This document shows, one piece after another, positions 38,201-51,044 of a DNA stretch of 64,000 nt. Every line of letters starts with the position of its first letter. Position 1 is the first letter of the stretch. The DNA lies in NCBI RefSeq assembly GCF_014356525.2, contig NC_052505.1, positions 22,961,432 through 23,025,431 on the forward strand, written 5' to 3'. This stretch comes from Nilaparvata lugens. Taxonomy: Eukaryota; Arthropoda; Insecta; Hemiptera; Delphacidae. The notes under the pieces are model-generated. The model did no database searches. It was not told the origin of the DNA and was given only the letters and a program-made list of their open reading frames with translations. A program made the translations under genes and the position numbers.

Positions 38201-39533
38201 TGAGGGTGTTTTCAGTGTGGCAAGTTCAGCTCCCAAGACACTTGACGCAGGCATGCTTGACTGCCGTCACACCGCGATGCTCCCTCCGAGCACACATCAT
38301 GTCTCGAACTTGAATCAGACTTGTTTCAGACGTGAATCATGAGCAGCTAACTGGATCCGTGAAAATAATCTGCGACAGCTTAATTGAATACAGCTACTTG
38401 AGAAATAACAGACGCAAGAGGGAAATATTAGCTGTATATTAGCTGAGGGAAATAATACAGTGCTGAATCAACTCCGGAATGTGATGAAATTTACAGGATT
38501 TCCACCGCAACTTCCCTTTCCCCTAATATTAAGTGATGAAAGATTCAGAGCTATAGGCGAATATTGTAGAGTGTTTAAAGTTGAACATCCCTTTTTGTCA
38601 GCTGTGTTCATCCCTCTCGTGTTCTAATCGGCTTTGTCTCCAAACTGGAATCGTGTTCTAAACAGAATTTGGCGCCTTAATTTTGGAATATCAGCAATTT
38701 ATACTAAATCACTCACTTAGGTATTTTTGAGGTATCCATCTGATTCTGTCTGACTGTCCATACACTTCAATTTCTTGTTGGGAGATAATTTGATTAACCA
38801 GAACCAATCATAATTGAATTACCTTTATTTCTCTCACATTTCATTCATGTTACCAGCACAATCCGATGGCATTCAACTTCTCATTACTTTCATGAAAAAT
38901 TATTGCAGAGCTACTATTTTCGTTAACCTTAACTGGTTCTATAGTTCGGGAGGATTTTGCCGTCTTCATTGTTCATCAGCTCTATCTTACCAACGACTAA
39001 ATAAAAACAGGATAGTGGAGGTAAAGTTGCATGTCACCAGATCATCTCACGATACAGGAGATTCAAATCTGTCAACAAGGCAGCTACAACATTCACAACA
39101 GCTACTTCTCTAGATGCTTGCAACAATGTGACGATGATCAATGATGACTGCGATTTCATCAATGATCACCCCTCTCAGGAACTATTTGATACAACGAAAA
39201 ATATTTAATCAAGAATACTCATGGAAAAAATAGGAATCATCAAGTATAGGCTATTATTGATTCACAGTTCATCATTGACATTCAGTTAGTATTAATGAAC
39301 GAGTAAGTGGAATTTGTGTTGAGAATAGTTTCTATTTTGACTTATTCCATCGTCGGTCTTGCCGAAGTCGCAAAATCGAAAACTTACCTTTAGATTTAAA
39401 AATATTACACCATCTTCATTCATCCAGGCATCAACGGACTTCAAAGAATATAACTGTAGATTTCTCCCCCTCAACGAGCTGATGCGAGTAATATAGAATG
39501 AACATTCTATACTCTCCGGTTATCATAAAATAA

Positions 39534-40253
<720 letters not shown>

Positions 40254-40997
40254 TTTGTATTTGATAAGTCCAAATGATGAAAAATAATAACATAAGTGAT
40301 AACAAAATAATGCAAATCCCCAACTAGATATTTTCTGGATCATGGATTTTCTATATCATGAAGCTCTCAAGATTCTAGTTCATTTTGATTTAAAAGAATG
40401 TATAAAAGTAATCCAAAGTATGAATACTTTTGGTACCTATTCATTATGATTGAAATCTGTATTACAACTTCAATAATTCATGAATTCATCAATCAAATTA
40501 TGATACTCAACTAATAAGATAATATGACATTTTTCACAGTTCTTTCAGAATCGTGAAATGATGTATGTAAAATTACGTGATCAGTTACAACACAAAGCAG
40601 ACAATAAAAACAGGGCGAAAGGGTGAAGCTCAAATTAATCCATTTTGTCATCTGATTCTAATAATGATGGTGATGATGAGTGGCACGCTACAGCACTTGG
40701 TGGGGGGAAGGGTGGAATCATGGTGAGGGTTATCGAAATTATAATCTAGTAGTGCACCACACGTTCCAACCACAGAGTAGGCTGGTGGCTGCTGGCTGCT
40801 CATCACATATCAAATAAGATCATCGAGATAATAATCGCAATCATGATTATGACCGGTACATTCATTAAGGATGATTGCACAAACCGAAAATTGAATTAGC
40901 AATCCTGTTGGAGCAAGTTTTGTTGCAACATTGTTAGCTGAATCATAGCTTGAAAATTGTATCTGGAGACATTTTTTTATGAGTTTTACAATCAATC

Positions 40998-42198
40998 CAT
41001 CCTTATCTGACTATGAATCAGCGAATGACGTTATAAACTATTACGAGTGAATACTTGAAATATTTTTCAGAGGAAGATATGTTATGAAACATACGTCTAA
41101 TTCATTTAATTTTATTCGGCATAAGGATACAAAAGGAAGAATTAACAATAATCATAAAAGGTTATCAACACACATGATGTTACCTACTGGTTGGCGGTAA
41201 CACATAAAGTACATAATCTAACAGCAGAAACAGCAGATAAGCATATTATCAAAAACTATTCATTCCAACTAAATTGTTTAACATGGAAAACAAACAGTGG
41301 ATGAGCTATGTTTCAAGTATGCTCAACTATTGATCGATTATAAACTTTTCAATTCGAGATTAATAAATAAATTAAAGCCTTGAACTGCAAGTTGTAAAAA
41401 CTCATTCTTCACCTACTTTTATCAGTCGATAAGATAAACTTGATTCAGATAAACTTAATTTTTGAAAGTTGATGATCATCCATTTCAAATGCGTGGGTCT
41501 CAAAATAAACTTCAATCGAGCTATTCGCCGATATAGGTGAGTTATCTGATTGCAATCTATTCCATCGATATTATTCTTCTCGAAGTTGCTTCAAGTTTTG
41601 TCAATTCACAGCTAATTTCTACAAGGAGTTGGAGTGTACAGCAGAAGTTTGAAGAACCAATCAGGCCAGTTCTAAGTTTCAAGTGATTAAAACTCTTAAT
41701 TTCGTCTCTCTGATGCAATCGAATTTCAGAAACGGCATGCAGAAACACAATCCAAGCACCAGCAAGGCTAGATAATTGCATTAGCATAGAGCAGCCAGAG
41801 TCATTGCATTGCTTAAAGGAAGCTCGATCTATAAATATTTATTGGAATCTATTGCAGCTTCTTGCCAACTAGCAGATTCCCAATTTATTCATTAATGTTT
41901 GAAAATAGCCTATAACTATGTTAAATATTTCAATACTTTACTAACTAAAAAGAATTTTACGAATTATTTGGAAGGGTCGAGAGTTTCTTGATGAAAAGAA
42001 ATGTAACAATGGCATGATCTCAATTGTAACTTTTCGTTTTTTTAGGTAATTCAAATATTGGCTATGCCAGGGACCCACGACAGTGCCGAGCGCCTCCTAC
42101 ACGTATATCATATCATATCCATACTGGGGACGCATGACAGTCTTAAATGACTCCTGCATGGTTGGCTCTCAGCTCAGGAATTGAGAGTCTCACTCAAG
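40998..42198. other. Non-coding stretch
   Basis: No gene is found. From about 42060 an imperfect internal repeat is visible ('gggac...gacagt...ctcct' twice, about 60 bases apart), leading into the hairpin insertion at 42201. Confidence 0.5.
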
Positions 42199-42251
42199 TT
42201 GGGCTCTGCTCAAGAACAGTATATAGCTATAAACTATCCTTGGGCTCAGCT
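42199..42251. repeat. 34-bp palindrome between direct repeats, copy 2
   Basis: This is the same 'agtatatagctata' core palindrome as at 17506-17539, here with three mismatched pairs in the arms. It is bracketed by 'gggctctgct' at 42201 and 'gggctcagct' at 42242, again spaced 41 bp. The bracketing repeat is unrelated in sequence to that of copy 1, as expected of target-site duplications. Confidence 0.65.
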
Positions 42252-43731
42252 TGCTAAGCTCATATCTGGGCGTGAATGCATTCTGACGTCATATTACAAA
42301 TATATGAAAAAACCCAATATGGAAAGCATACTATTCTAAATATTCTTTTAGAAAATCTATAACCACGAGCAGGCAATGAAGTGACAAGTGATGCACAAAT
42401 CAGAAATGCGCTGATCATTAATGCTCCAAAACACTGGATTTATCATTTAACACTGAACAGAGTAACGTGGGGAAAACATACTTCACAAACATAACTCTCA
42501 ACTATACTACATCATTCGCGAAGCACACACTGTCAGAAGTTGATGCAAACAGTGTTTGCTTAAGGCAAGAGCCAACTAACTTCATGATTTAAATAGTGAT
42601 AGTATTCATTCCTGACAGGGTAGATAACAGAGAACTAATATTCAAATTTGAAAACTGCTAGATGCCATCCCCAGACCCTCGTGCAAGAAGAAGGAATTAA
42701 AAGCAAATATTAGGATTCTGGCTCTGCAAAATGCTATTTCGATCTGAGATGCAGTTCTAGAGCTGTGCAAGGGCAGAAAAGCTGTGCAAATTGCTTGCTG
42801 TCTGAATGTGGTTTGCACACACCGACTGCACTTTGATTTCGCTCGAACTCAACTCCAACTCCCACCACCACATTCTCTCTTAACAGCCCACGCAGTATTT
42901 GAATGCCGTATGTTTGCCTACACTTTTATGTTTCAATGCATTGTCTATCGTATCTCACTGAGAACTGTACACTGTTGAACTCGATCTATAATACCGCTAA
43001 ATCATATGCGAACGTTGCACCCCTAGTCTACTAGTCCGTGTAGCTAGCTATATGAATATTCTACGGTTATATGGGACAAATATGAGTGATCGAATGGAAA
43101 ATATCACGTTAATATAATAATCAACCTATATTGGAGTGTAATTAGTAACGTCGCGTTACTAACGTGGTGTGTAATCAACTTTTGTAAGCCTTGGAGCAAC
43201 ATAAATACGAACACAATAGAAAAAAATGAGGATTTTAAAAAACATAAAATATCATTGTCAATAAATTAGGGCACCCTTTAACTCCTAATGACACCTCCAG
43301 GTGCCACTATACAAGTTCCAAGTAGGCTATCAAGCACACAAATCGATTTTTGGACTTTCGATTTTTCTCTGTCCTTATAAATTCGACTAGATTGAATGGA
43401 GCTTGTCAAACACATGGTGTATGCAGATACACATCATATCTTTGTCAAGTAATGCTGAATCTGAATTTATGAGCATGGAATAAAACATCGTACGTCAAAA
43501 AATTGATGTGTTTGTAACTGCCTTAATAGTCTACTTGTAGCAGTTAATTCATCTGTGGGAACTGAGAATTATGTGAGAATTAACTATTTCAAAACTGAGC
43601 ATTGATTTCAGAAAGTTTACCCGGAGTTTACATCTCGGGTAATATGAATTATTCTATCAAATGCCATTCTGGTGTTTGGGAGCAGATAATTCTGCTTTTA
43701 GAGAATTCTTCAGCAGTTCTGAAGAAAATTT
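42252..43731. other. Non-coding stretch
   Basis: No gene is found. A perfect 9-bp inverted pair with a 3-base spacer ('ttagtaacg' / 'cgttactaa') lies at 43142-43162. Confidence 0.5.
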
Positions 43732-44215
43732 ATTGGAGAACAATAATTCTAAATATTAATGAAAATTCTTTCTTTCAAGGATTAGATTCATCAAAATTTC
43801 GATGTTTTATCAAAATCTCAACATTCCTCGTAACTATTACAACACATCTTGTAAGATAGGTTGAGTAATGGGCCTACACTTTGGAGTTGGCAAGTTATGA
43901 TACACTGTATTGCCAGGAGCACGAGGACTCCCCCTAATGGCTGAGTAGTGGCACGAGCGCCCGAATGTTTCCGCTGACGGAAGTCAACAGTCATAAATTT
44001 ACTTTTCTGCATACCGCAGTCTCAAAGTGTGGTTCAATACAAAATACACAGTATAATTACATCGCTATTACAGGCAAATAGCTTCTCTTCTAGATTCTGC
44101 GCGGTCATTACTTAGAAAATCTAATTCTTTTCACTGGTTTATTGATGACTGATTAAGACCGTTTCAAAGATGTGTTACAATGCAGATCATAAGGAGAGAC
44201 ATATGAATAACATAA

Positions 44216-45555
44216 TACTGGGTACGGCAGGAAGGGTGGATGTTTTTAGAACAGATAGTATTCTGATTTGGGTAGTCGGATTTGGCCAGCTGGAGTGAAC
44301 AAGTGTTCGGTAGATCATACCATTTTTTCTAGTCATTGTTTAATCGGCATCATGGATTCGTGGAATGTGCAACATCGTGTGTTTACTTACGACAGTTTTG
44401 TGCGTAATAATGAGAGTATTATTACAGTTCAGCGCGAGTTTCGTCGTCATTTCAATCTTGCGAGAAATGAGACTCGTAACACCATTTTACGTTGGGTAAA
44501 ATCATTTCGTTCAGTAGGAACAGTAATGAATAAACGACCACCAGGGGCTCATCGCACTGTACGCACTCCACAAAATGTGGAAAGAGTTCGGCAAGCCATA
44601 CTCCGTAGTCCTAATCGATCTGCTAGGAGACATTCTTCTGAACTGAACATCAGTGATCGGTCAGTAAGGCGTATTTTACATAAAGATCTAGGATTTCATC
44701 CCTACAAAATGGCCATGGTTCAACAATTGAATCCTGGCGATTATGTAAAGCGGCTGAATTTTGCTCGAGAAATGGAGGCCATATTTGACCAAAATGAAAA
44801 CATCATTTTGTTTACGACAGATGAAGCACATTTTCATTTGAATGGTACCGTTAATCAGCAGAACTAACGTTATTGGTCAGATGAAAATCCAAAATTAATG
44901 CATGAGAGACCATTACACAGTCCCAAGGTGACAGTTTGGTGTGCTGTGAGCAGTATATTTATTTGTTAATGGTCCATACTTTTTTGAAGACGACAACGGG
45001 ACCACTGTAACTGTAACCTCAGAACGTTATAGACAGATGTTCACTGAATTCTTCCTTCCTGAATTAAAAAGGAAACGTATTCCTATCCGGCAAGTATGGT
45101 TTCAGCAGGACGGGGCGACAGCTCACACAGCAAGAAATTCAATGGAAGCAATTCGGGCTGTTTTTCGTGGTCGCATCATTTCTCGGTTTGGTGACATTGA
45201 TTGGCCTCCTCGTTCTCCAGACCTGTCCATGTGCGACTACTTCTTGTGGGGTTTCCTGAAGTCACGTGTTTACCAGCATAAACCACGTACACTTCAAGAA
45301 CTAAAGGGAGCAATTCGTGAGGAAGTCGAACAAATTGGCAGGGCAATGTTAGAAAGAGTACAATCCAACTTCCGAGAGCGGCTTGTAAAGTGCATTGCTG
45401 AAAACGGCCGTCACCTGTCAGATATTGTTTTCAAACATTAATTTTCTAAAATTGTAAAATAATGTGAATATTTTTCTGTAAATAAATGTTTTTTATGCAT
45501 AGGTAACGACATATTACTTTTTGAAAACCGTTCATCCTTTCTGCCGCACCTGTTA
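44216..45555 (+). mobile_element. Mariner-type (IS630/Tc1/mariner) DNA transposon with TA target duplication
   Basis: The element spans 44218-45553 between TA (44216-44217) and TA (45554-45555). Imperfect terminal inverted repeats of about 28 bp share 'cggcag', 'aagg', 'tg' and 'ttt' in register at both ends. The empty site survives in tandem copy B near 46530-46545 ('aatataatataatggg'), which fixes the boundaries without doubt. It encodes a broken transposase on the plus strand and is therefore non-autonomous now. Confidence 0.92.
44352..45441 (+). pseudogene. Mariner-type transposase, one stop and one frameshift
   Basis: The start is placed at ATG 44352 (MDSWNVQHRVF); the frame is open upstream only through the TIR side. 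Residues 10-110 form the paired helix-turn-helix DNA-binding region (DUF4817-like 'NNESIITVQREFRRHFN', then 'SARRHSSELNISDRSVRRIL'). Catalytic acidic residues are seen as 'TTDEAHFHLNG', 'WFQQDGATAHTA' and 'SPDLSMCDYF', with 41 residues between the second and third Asp. The protein breaks at a TAA (44865) right after 'NQQN' and again by a frameshift near 44955-44970 before 'GPYFFEDD'. The C-terminus is complete to 'HLSDIVFKH'. The few lesions suggest a fairly young copy. Confidence 0.9.
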
Positions 45556-46058
45556 TAATGAGAGAATTTGGGGGTTGCGACGAAATAAGAAGCTATCAAC
45601 TTTACCATCCGGGGACTCATGACATAGCTCGGCAAACTACCAAACTCATTAGAAGTTAAAAAAAGTCATCCTAGATGAATTTCAGAAGAAGATACCAGAG
45701 ATAAGATTAATCTATTCCAATGCTTCACTCCTTCTTCCCAGATTCCTTTCCTATTCTCCTTTTCTTCCGCATTCAATTGCCTCTCTGTCCTTCAATTTGC
45801 GAGTTGAAGCTCGGAATTCAGTAGTATGGAAATGTGGGTCGAGCGAAGCATGCGGAGGTGGAACCCACTGAAATATTCCCATATCACGAAACCTAACTGA
45901 TGCTTGTATTAGTATGCATATGTATTGAGTATTTTTATTGAGTGTGAGTGATAGAGGGGATTGGCACACTCAAAACTTGAAGTGGGATGAAAAGAAGAAT
46001 AGTAGAAAGGCAGAAAGGTATAAAGAATAAGTTCAAGGAATAATGTTAGCGGAAATTC

Positions 46059-47050
46059 ATTGGAGAACAATAATTCTAAATATTAATGAAAATTCTTTCT
46101 TTCAAGGATTAGATTCATCAAAATTTCGATGTTTTATCAAAATCTCAACATTCCTCGTAACTATTACAACACATCTTGTAAGATAGGTTGAGTAATGGGC
46201 CTACACTTTGGAGTTGGCAAGTTATGATACACTGTATTGCCAGGAGCACGAGGACTCCCCCTAATGGCTGAGTAGTGGCACGAGCGCCCGAATGTTTCCG
46301 CTGACGGAAGTCAACAGTCATAAATTTACTTTTCTGCATACCGCAGTCTCAAAGTGTGGTTCAATACAAAATACACAGTATAATGACATCGCTATTACAG
46401 GCAAATAGCTTCACTTCTAGATTCTGCGCAGTCATTACTTAGAAAGTCTAATTCTTTTAACTGGTTTATTGATGACTGATTAAGACCGTATCAAAGATGT
46501 GTTACAATGCAGATCATAAAGAGAGACATATAAATAATATAATATAATGGGAGAATTTGGAGGTTGTCTACGACGAAATAAGAAGCTATCAACGTTACCA
46601 TACGGGGACTCATGACATAGCTCGGCAAACTACCAAACTCATTACAAGTTAAGAAAGTCATCCTAGATGAATTTCAGAAGAAGATACCAGAGATAAGATT
46701 AATCTATTCCAATGCTTCACTCCTTCTTCCCAGATTCCTTTCCTATTCTCCTTTTCTTCCGCATTCAATTGCCTCTCTGTCCTTCAATTTGCGAGTTGAA
46801 GCTCGGAATTCAGTAGTATGGAAATGTGGGTCGAGCGAAGCATGCGGAGGTGGAACCCACTGAAATATTCCCATATCACGAAACCTAACTGATGCTTGTA
46901 TTAGTATGCATATGTATTGAGTATTTTTATTGAGTGTGAGTGATAGAGGGGATTGGCACACTCAAAACTCGAAGTGGGATAAAAAGAAGAATAGTAGAAA
47001 GGCAGAAAGGTATAAAGAATAAGTTCAAGGAATAATGTTAGCGGAAATTC
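46059..47050 (+). repeat. Tandem duplication copy B (empty site)
   Basis: This is a 992-bp direct repeat of copy A with few substitutions and no transposon. It ends at a third 'attgga' (47051-47056), so both duplication joints share this hexamer, within a longer imperfect match 'gaaatt.attgga'. Confidence 0.95.
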
Positions 47051-47056
47051 ATTGGA

Positions 47057-48360
47057 AAGATATTATAACAGTGGATAATGAATCATAGACAGAGGATTAG
47101 ATAGACTTTTAAGAATAGAGTGAGATACAATTATAAAAAATTCCACTTCCAAATTGGAAGTACCTATCGAGACTATTAAGAGTCTCCATTGAATATCTAT
47201 GGAACTTCATGCTATCTTCAAGATTTTAACGTATAAATCTTTGATTACTTGCTAGTATTGAATTAACCGGTTTGTATTTTTCAAGGTACCTATCAGTTTC
47301 ATTTTTTGATCTTTATGCTTATACATATTTGAAACTAGAAAATGAGTGGCTGTTTTGTTTATCAATATTCCTCTGTATTCCTCTGCTGATGAAAAATTGA
47401 AACTGAAAAATGAATGGCTGAGTACATTATGTTTCAATTACCGTTTAATATACCTAGAAAAATCCATGCAGAAGTTATTATTCTTTGCTCAAACTCAATT
47501 TTTTCATCAATAAACCAACCAATTCGGCCTGGAAAAGTGTTTAGTCTACGTTGGGCATTTCCATTAAAAATGGAATGTGTGGAAAAACAGAGTAATGTAC
47601 ATGAACATGTTTTTTCCAACTACGAGGAAAGAGAGAAGCAAAAAGCATATAAATATTGGTAAGAGCAACTAATATTGATTAAGCAGATGAGAGAATGGTG
47701 ATGGGAACAAAAACGTTATATGGAAGAGAGAATCACAGGCAAAATGCAATGCTTTTGAGTATAGAAGAGAAGAGCCCATAGGTAAAAAGCAGAGAAGCAG
47801 AGAAACATGCGGAGTACAAAGAAATAAGATGAAAATGAAGTAAAAACAAAGAGGAGAAGGAGAATGTGATGCTCTTTGATCTGACAGGGTATCGATAAAA
47901 TAGAGTGCTTTAAGCCTGTGGTGAATCGGCGAGAGGAGTGTTGAGTGGGAGGGGGGGAGGCAAATGCATAGCGAATCTTTGGTAGTTCCCCCAAACCACG
48001 ATTGTGGAAACTGTTGTAGAACGCGGCTTAAACGCGAATTAAAGCACGTTGCCTCTCAGTGAGAGTAATCATTATTATTCTATTTGCAATTTGGACATGC
48101 GTTGCGGCTTCTACAGCCGGAATTCTACATTGATGTTTGATTTTTTCATTTCTTGTAGTTTCGATTGTTCGTTCATCAATATACAAAAATGTATGATATC
48201 TTTTAAAGTAGAAATATTCTTCCTCAGCCAAATCTAAAGTTGATTCTCATGGGTGGATCCCGATAATTTTATTTCTTATAATTGAAAAAATGGAAATCCA
48301 TTTCTTCAATTCAAATTGGAAACTAAAGCTGGATATAAATCATCATCATCATCCATGTTG
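47057..48360. other. Non-coding stretch
   Basis: No gene is identified. Several minus-strand frames (for example 48028-48231) have no domain I recognise, although the last lies downstream of the pseudogene and could be unrelated decayed coding sequence. Confidence 0.45.
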
Positions 48361-48649
48361 TGACTAGAGATGCCACATAGGTTTTTCTTTTCTCCCAATT
48401 CATTTTCCAAAATCGTTTAAAAATAATATGACGATCATCATCACTAATTTCATTGCAGTCTTTTACTGGATTTCAAAGAAGCTGTTGAGTTGCATTTAGG
48501 TCCCAATTTTTTTCTGGTCTTTCCTTCATTTTTCTACTATTTCTTCTCCCTGCTTCAATCTCTCAAGACTCGTATATGTTTTCCCCTCTGCTCTTAGACT
48601 TTTAATTTTGACCCTTTCCCATCTTCGAATATTCTTTCCAAACTTTCCA

Positions 48650-48879
48650 AAGAATGGACATTGATATGTCCAAAGCTCCGCCAATTTATGTGGATGCATA
48701 ACAGTATTATCTATTTTATCTTTAGTTATTACAAATTGTTTTTTTTTATAATATATACAGCTCAATAATTATTTTCTTAATTCATATTTTGTAAATTCAT
48801 CCATAATTTTGCTGTATTGTATATAAGTGTATAAGCCAGTATATATTGTAATCTACATAAATAAAGTACTCAATCAATC
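48650..48879 (+). mobile_element. LINE 3' tail inserted in the pseudogene
   Basis: On the plus strand the segment ends 'ctacataaataaagtact' and then 'caatcaatc', a polyadenylation-type AATAAA followed by a short tail repeat typical of LINE 3' ends. It separates the KRKRVED end from the 'NIRRWERVK' continuation of the minus-strand gene. The exact 5' edge is uncertain and I found no clear target-site duplication. Confidence 0.45.
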
Positions 48880-50234
48880 CTCCACTCGCTTTCGTTTTGT
48901 AACTGCAGTACGTTCAGGTGGAGGAGTTACAGATCCACTTTTTGATGAATGACTTGTGTCTAAAGAAACTGAATTGAAATTATCTTGTCCAGAAGTGCTC
49001 ACATTTAGCAGTTCAGAATCATCACTATAAATTATAGCATTAATTTGAACTATAATTGAACTATAATTATAGCATTGGATTCATCTACAATATAAGGAGG
49101 GTCATCTGGATTATCATCATTATTGACAATACAAAAAGATATATTCAAATAGCCAATTCCATCAATGTTTGTTATTGCCAAGTCAATATTTGGAGAATTG
49201 TTAATGAGTGGTTCTTCATTAACTGGGATAGTGAATGTTGAAAATTGATCATCACTTTCCATGTCACATTCATTAAGAACAGAGCTTTCAATTTAATTTG
49301 ATAAATCTGTTTGCAGTGCAGAGTTATTATTAGTATCAAAATGAGTAGCTTCATCAATTTAATACTCACAATAACTATTATGAGTGGGGCGCATTTCATT
49401 TTCCTTATTTTTGTAAGCAGCCAAGTCTATGTTTGAAGAATTGTTGATGAGTAGCTCTTCATTAACTGGAATAATTAATGTTGAAAGTTGACCACCACTT
49501 TCCATGTCACATTCATTAAGAATAGAGCTTTCAATTTCATTTGATAAATCTGTTTGCAGTGCAGAGTTATGATCAGTATCAAAATGACTAGCTTCATCAC
49601 GTTTATACTCACAATGATGATTATCAAGAGTAAAACTCATTTCATTTTCCTTACTCTGGTAACCTCTCAAACTGTCTGATGTAGGTCTTCCATGAACTCC
49701 ATCTCGAACATGTTTAAAATCCGTTCTCCTCTGGATGATACTGCTGCTTTATTCTGAAATGAGAAAATCATATTTTAATATTCTGGAAGCTCATTTCAAA
49801 GTTTTAAACACTCATAACAGATGAAAGTGATGGACAATCCTGTTAAATTTGTATAGTATATTAATTCAACCTTGTTTCATGCTATGGAAATGGTTGGTGA
49901 CTAGTGATTTAAATTCAATATCAATTCAAAAACATAAGAATTAATTAGATCGAATGGATGTTATTCGACACATAAGTAGTCAAGAATGAGTTATCCTTGT
50001 TGATAAAGTAATACATGAGATAATTCAGACACACACTAATTAGAGGACTCACTTTATCAACATTCATGTTCAAGTGGTCTTATCCAGCATTATTGATTAA
50101 ATATACCTTCCCAATAAATGGAATTAAAAAGCTTGATTGTCTACAAACGATTAAGGAATCTATAACTCTTTGAGTTTCTTAATTCCTTTATTCAAATTTG
50201 AAATGAATAATATTATTCCTCAAGGTTTTCTTAC

Positions 50235-50324
50235 TGTTACATTTTCAAAGGCTCCTCTCTCTGTTTCAAGATTTTGAGTATCATCCATGATCATCTTTAA
50301 TATTTTTCTTCCTCCTTGTTCCAC
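50235..50324 (-). pseudogene. Internal exon of the pseudogene (30 codons, intact splice sites)
   Basis: On the minus strand a polypyrimidine run and CAG precede 'gtggaacaagg', and the exon ends 'aca' followed by the donor 'gtaagaaaa'. It is exactly 90 nt, phase 0 at both ends, and encodes 'VEQGGRKILKMIMDD...'. The beginning of the next exon (from 49753) encodes 'SSRGERILNMFEMEF', a similar segment. So small exons seem to have been duplicated in this gene. Confidence 0.6.
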
Positions 50325-50329
50325 CTGAA

Positions 50330-50801
50330 AAAACGAAATTATTTTAATAAATTAGGTTGTTACAGGTACTAAGTAACCTGAAGTTGAATTTTTTTTTAAA
50401 ATAGGATACTAGCGGTCAAGATGAATAATAATAGTAAAAAATATATTTGTAATTTTTTTTTGTTATTTCTATTAAAACTAGTCACTAGAACTAACTATTG
50501 ATTTTGTTCTGTTATTTTTTATCCTAAATTAATTTTTAATGCTAAAGTTTTCCAGTGAAGCCTACAGTTCCAATCTATAATTTCACTAGGCTTACTTTAA
50601 ATTATTTCACTACACTTTTATTCAATATACTTTTTTCGCTCCACTAGCACTACACCAACTCGAAGGGCTTATTCGTGAAAATGTAGAAATAAATAGTTGT
50701 TTGATATCCATTTGAAATTTTATTAAAATGAAAAATATCTATTGTTAACATTACAGTTTGATTATAGGCTAGATGATTGTTCATAAATGATTTTATTGAT
50801 A
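50330..50801. other. Non-coding stretch
   Basis: AT-rich, probably intron or upstream DNA of the pseudogene. No further exon is recognised. Confidence 0.45.
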
Positions 50802-50802
50802 A

Positions 50803-51044
50803 CTAGCAAGAACCCGTGCTTCGCAAGGGTCTATTTTAAAACTTGACAAAATGAAAACTTGACGTAATGAAATTTTGAAGAATTGAGAATAGGCCTATAA
50901 CCATCCTTGGTTAATTAAGAATCTATAAGCAAAATTTCAAGTTAAATAATAGTCCAGTAGTTCAGACGTGATGATGCGTCAAACATAATTTTCCTATCCC
51001 TTACGTGCAAAAGCCAGCTCTTTACTTTATATAATTATTATAGA
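50803..51044 (-). mobile_element. 242-bp non-autonomous Helitron, canonical ends
   Basis: Read on the minus strand it starts TC after A (complement of 51045) and ends CTAG (50803-50806) before T, so the insertion is A|TC...CTAG|T. Just inside the 3' end is a stem, 'accc.tgc' / 'gca.gggt' with a GAA loop (50811-50829). It begins 'tctataataattatataaag', a 5' terminus I associate with hemipteran Helitrons. There is no coding capacity. Confidence 0.75.

Larger units (their letters stand above)
43732..46058 (+). repeat. Tandem duplication copy A (interrupted by mariner-type element)
   Basis: The 0.99 kb unit starts at 'attgga' (43732) and ends where 'attgga' recurs (46059). Removing the 1,336-bp element and one TA leaves 989 bp, against 992 bp in copy B. 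Short open frames repeated identically in both copies (minus strand, 64 and 72 codons) have no domain and simply reflect the duplication. Confidence 0.95.
48361..50324 (-). pseudogene. Multi-exon pseudogene with repeated segments and KRKR C-terminal motif
   Basis: On the minus strand there is an 83-residue unit present twice (about 49640-49420 and 49390-49140), with 'SNEIESSILNECDMES' and 'NEE.LINNS.NIDLA' conserved. Next come an acidic stretch and 'SVTPPPERTAVTKRKRVED', a likely nuclear localisation signal, near 48875-48920. After an inserted LINE tail the text continues 'NIRRWERVKIKSLRAEGKTY' and 'SDDDRHIIFKRFWKMNWEKR'. These last blocks resemble the N-terminal part of a multicopy insect family of nuclear, possibly transposase-derived proteins. 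Breaks are a frameshift at about 49675, two nonsense codons in repeat 2, a short local duplication near 49045-49075, and further stops. Function is not known to me. Confidence 0.6.

Noticed and set aside
44268..44351. Upstream extension of the transposase frame starting at TTG
   Set aside because: The ATG at 44352 begins the part that matches the family; the upstream codons lie in the subterminal non-coding region.
43818..46961. Small minus-strand frames of 64 and 72 codons, each present twice with identical protein
   Set aside because: The identity is explained by the tandem duplication of the DNA. No domain, start context or codon bias supports coding.
48874..48876. TGA as a genuine C-terminus of the KRKRVED protein
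   Set aside because: The stop codon lies inside what looks like an inserted LINE tail (caatcaatc on the plus strand), and related coding text resumes beyond it.
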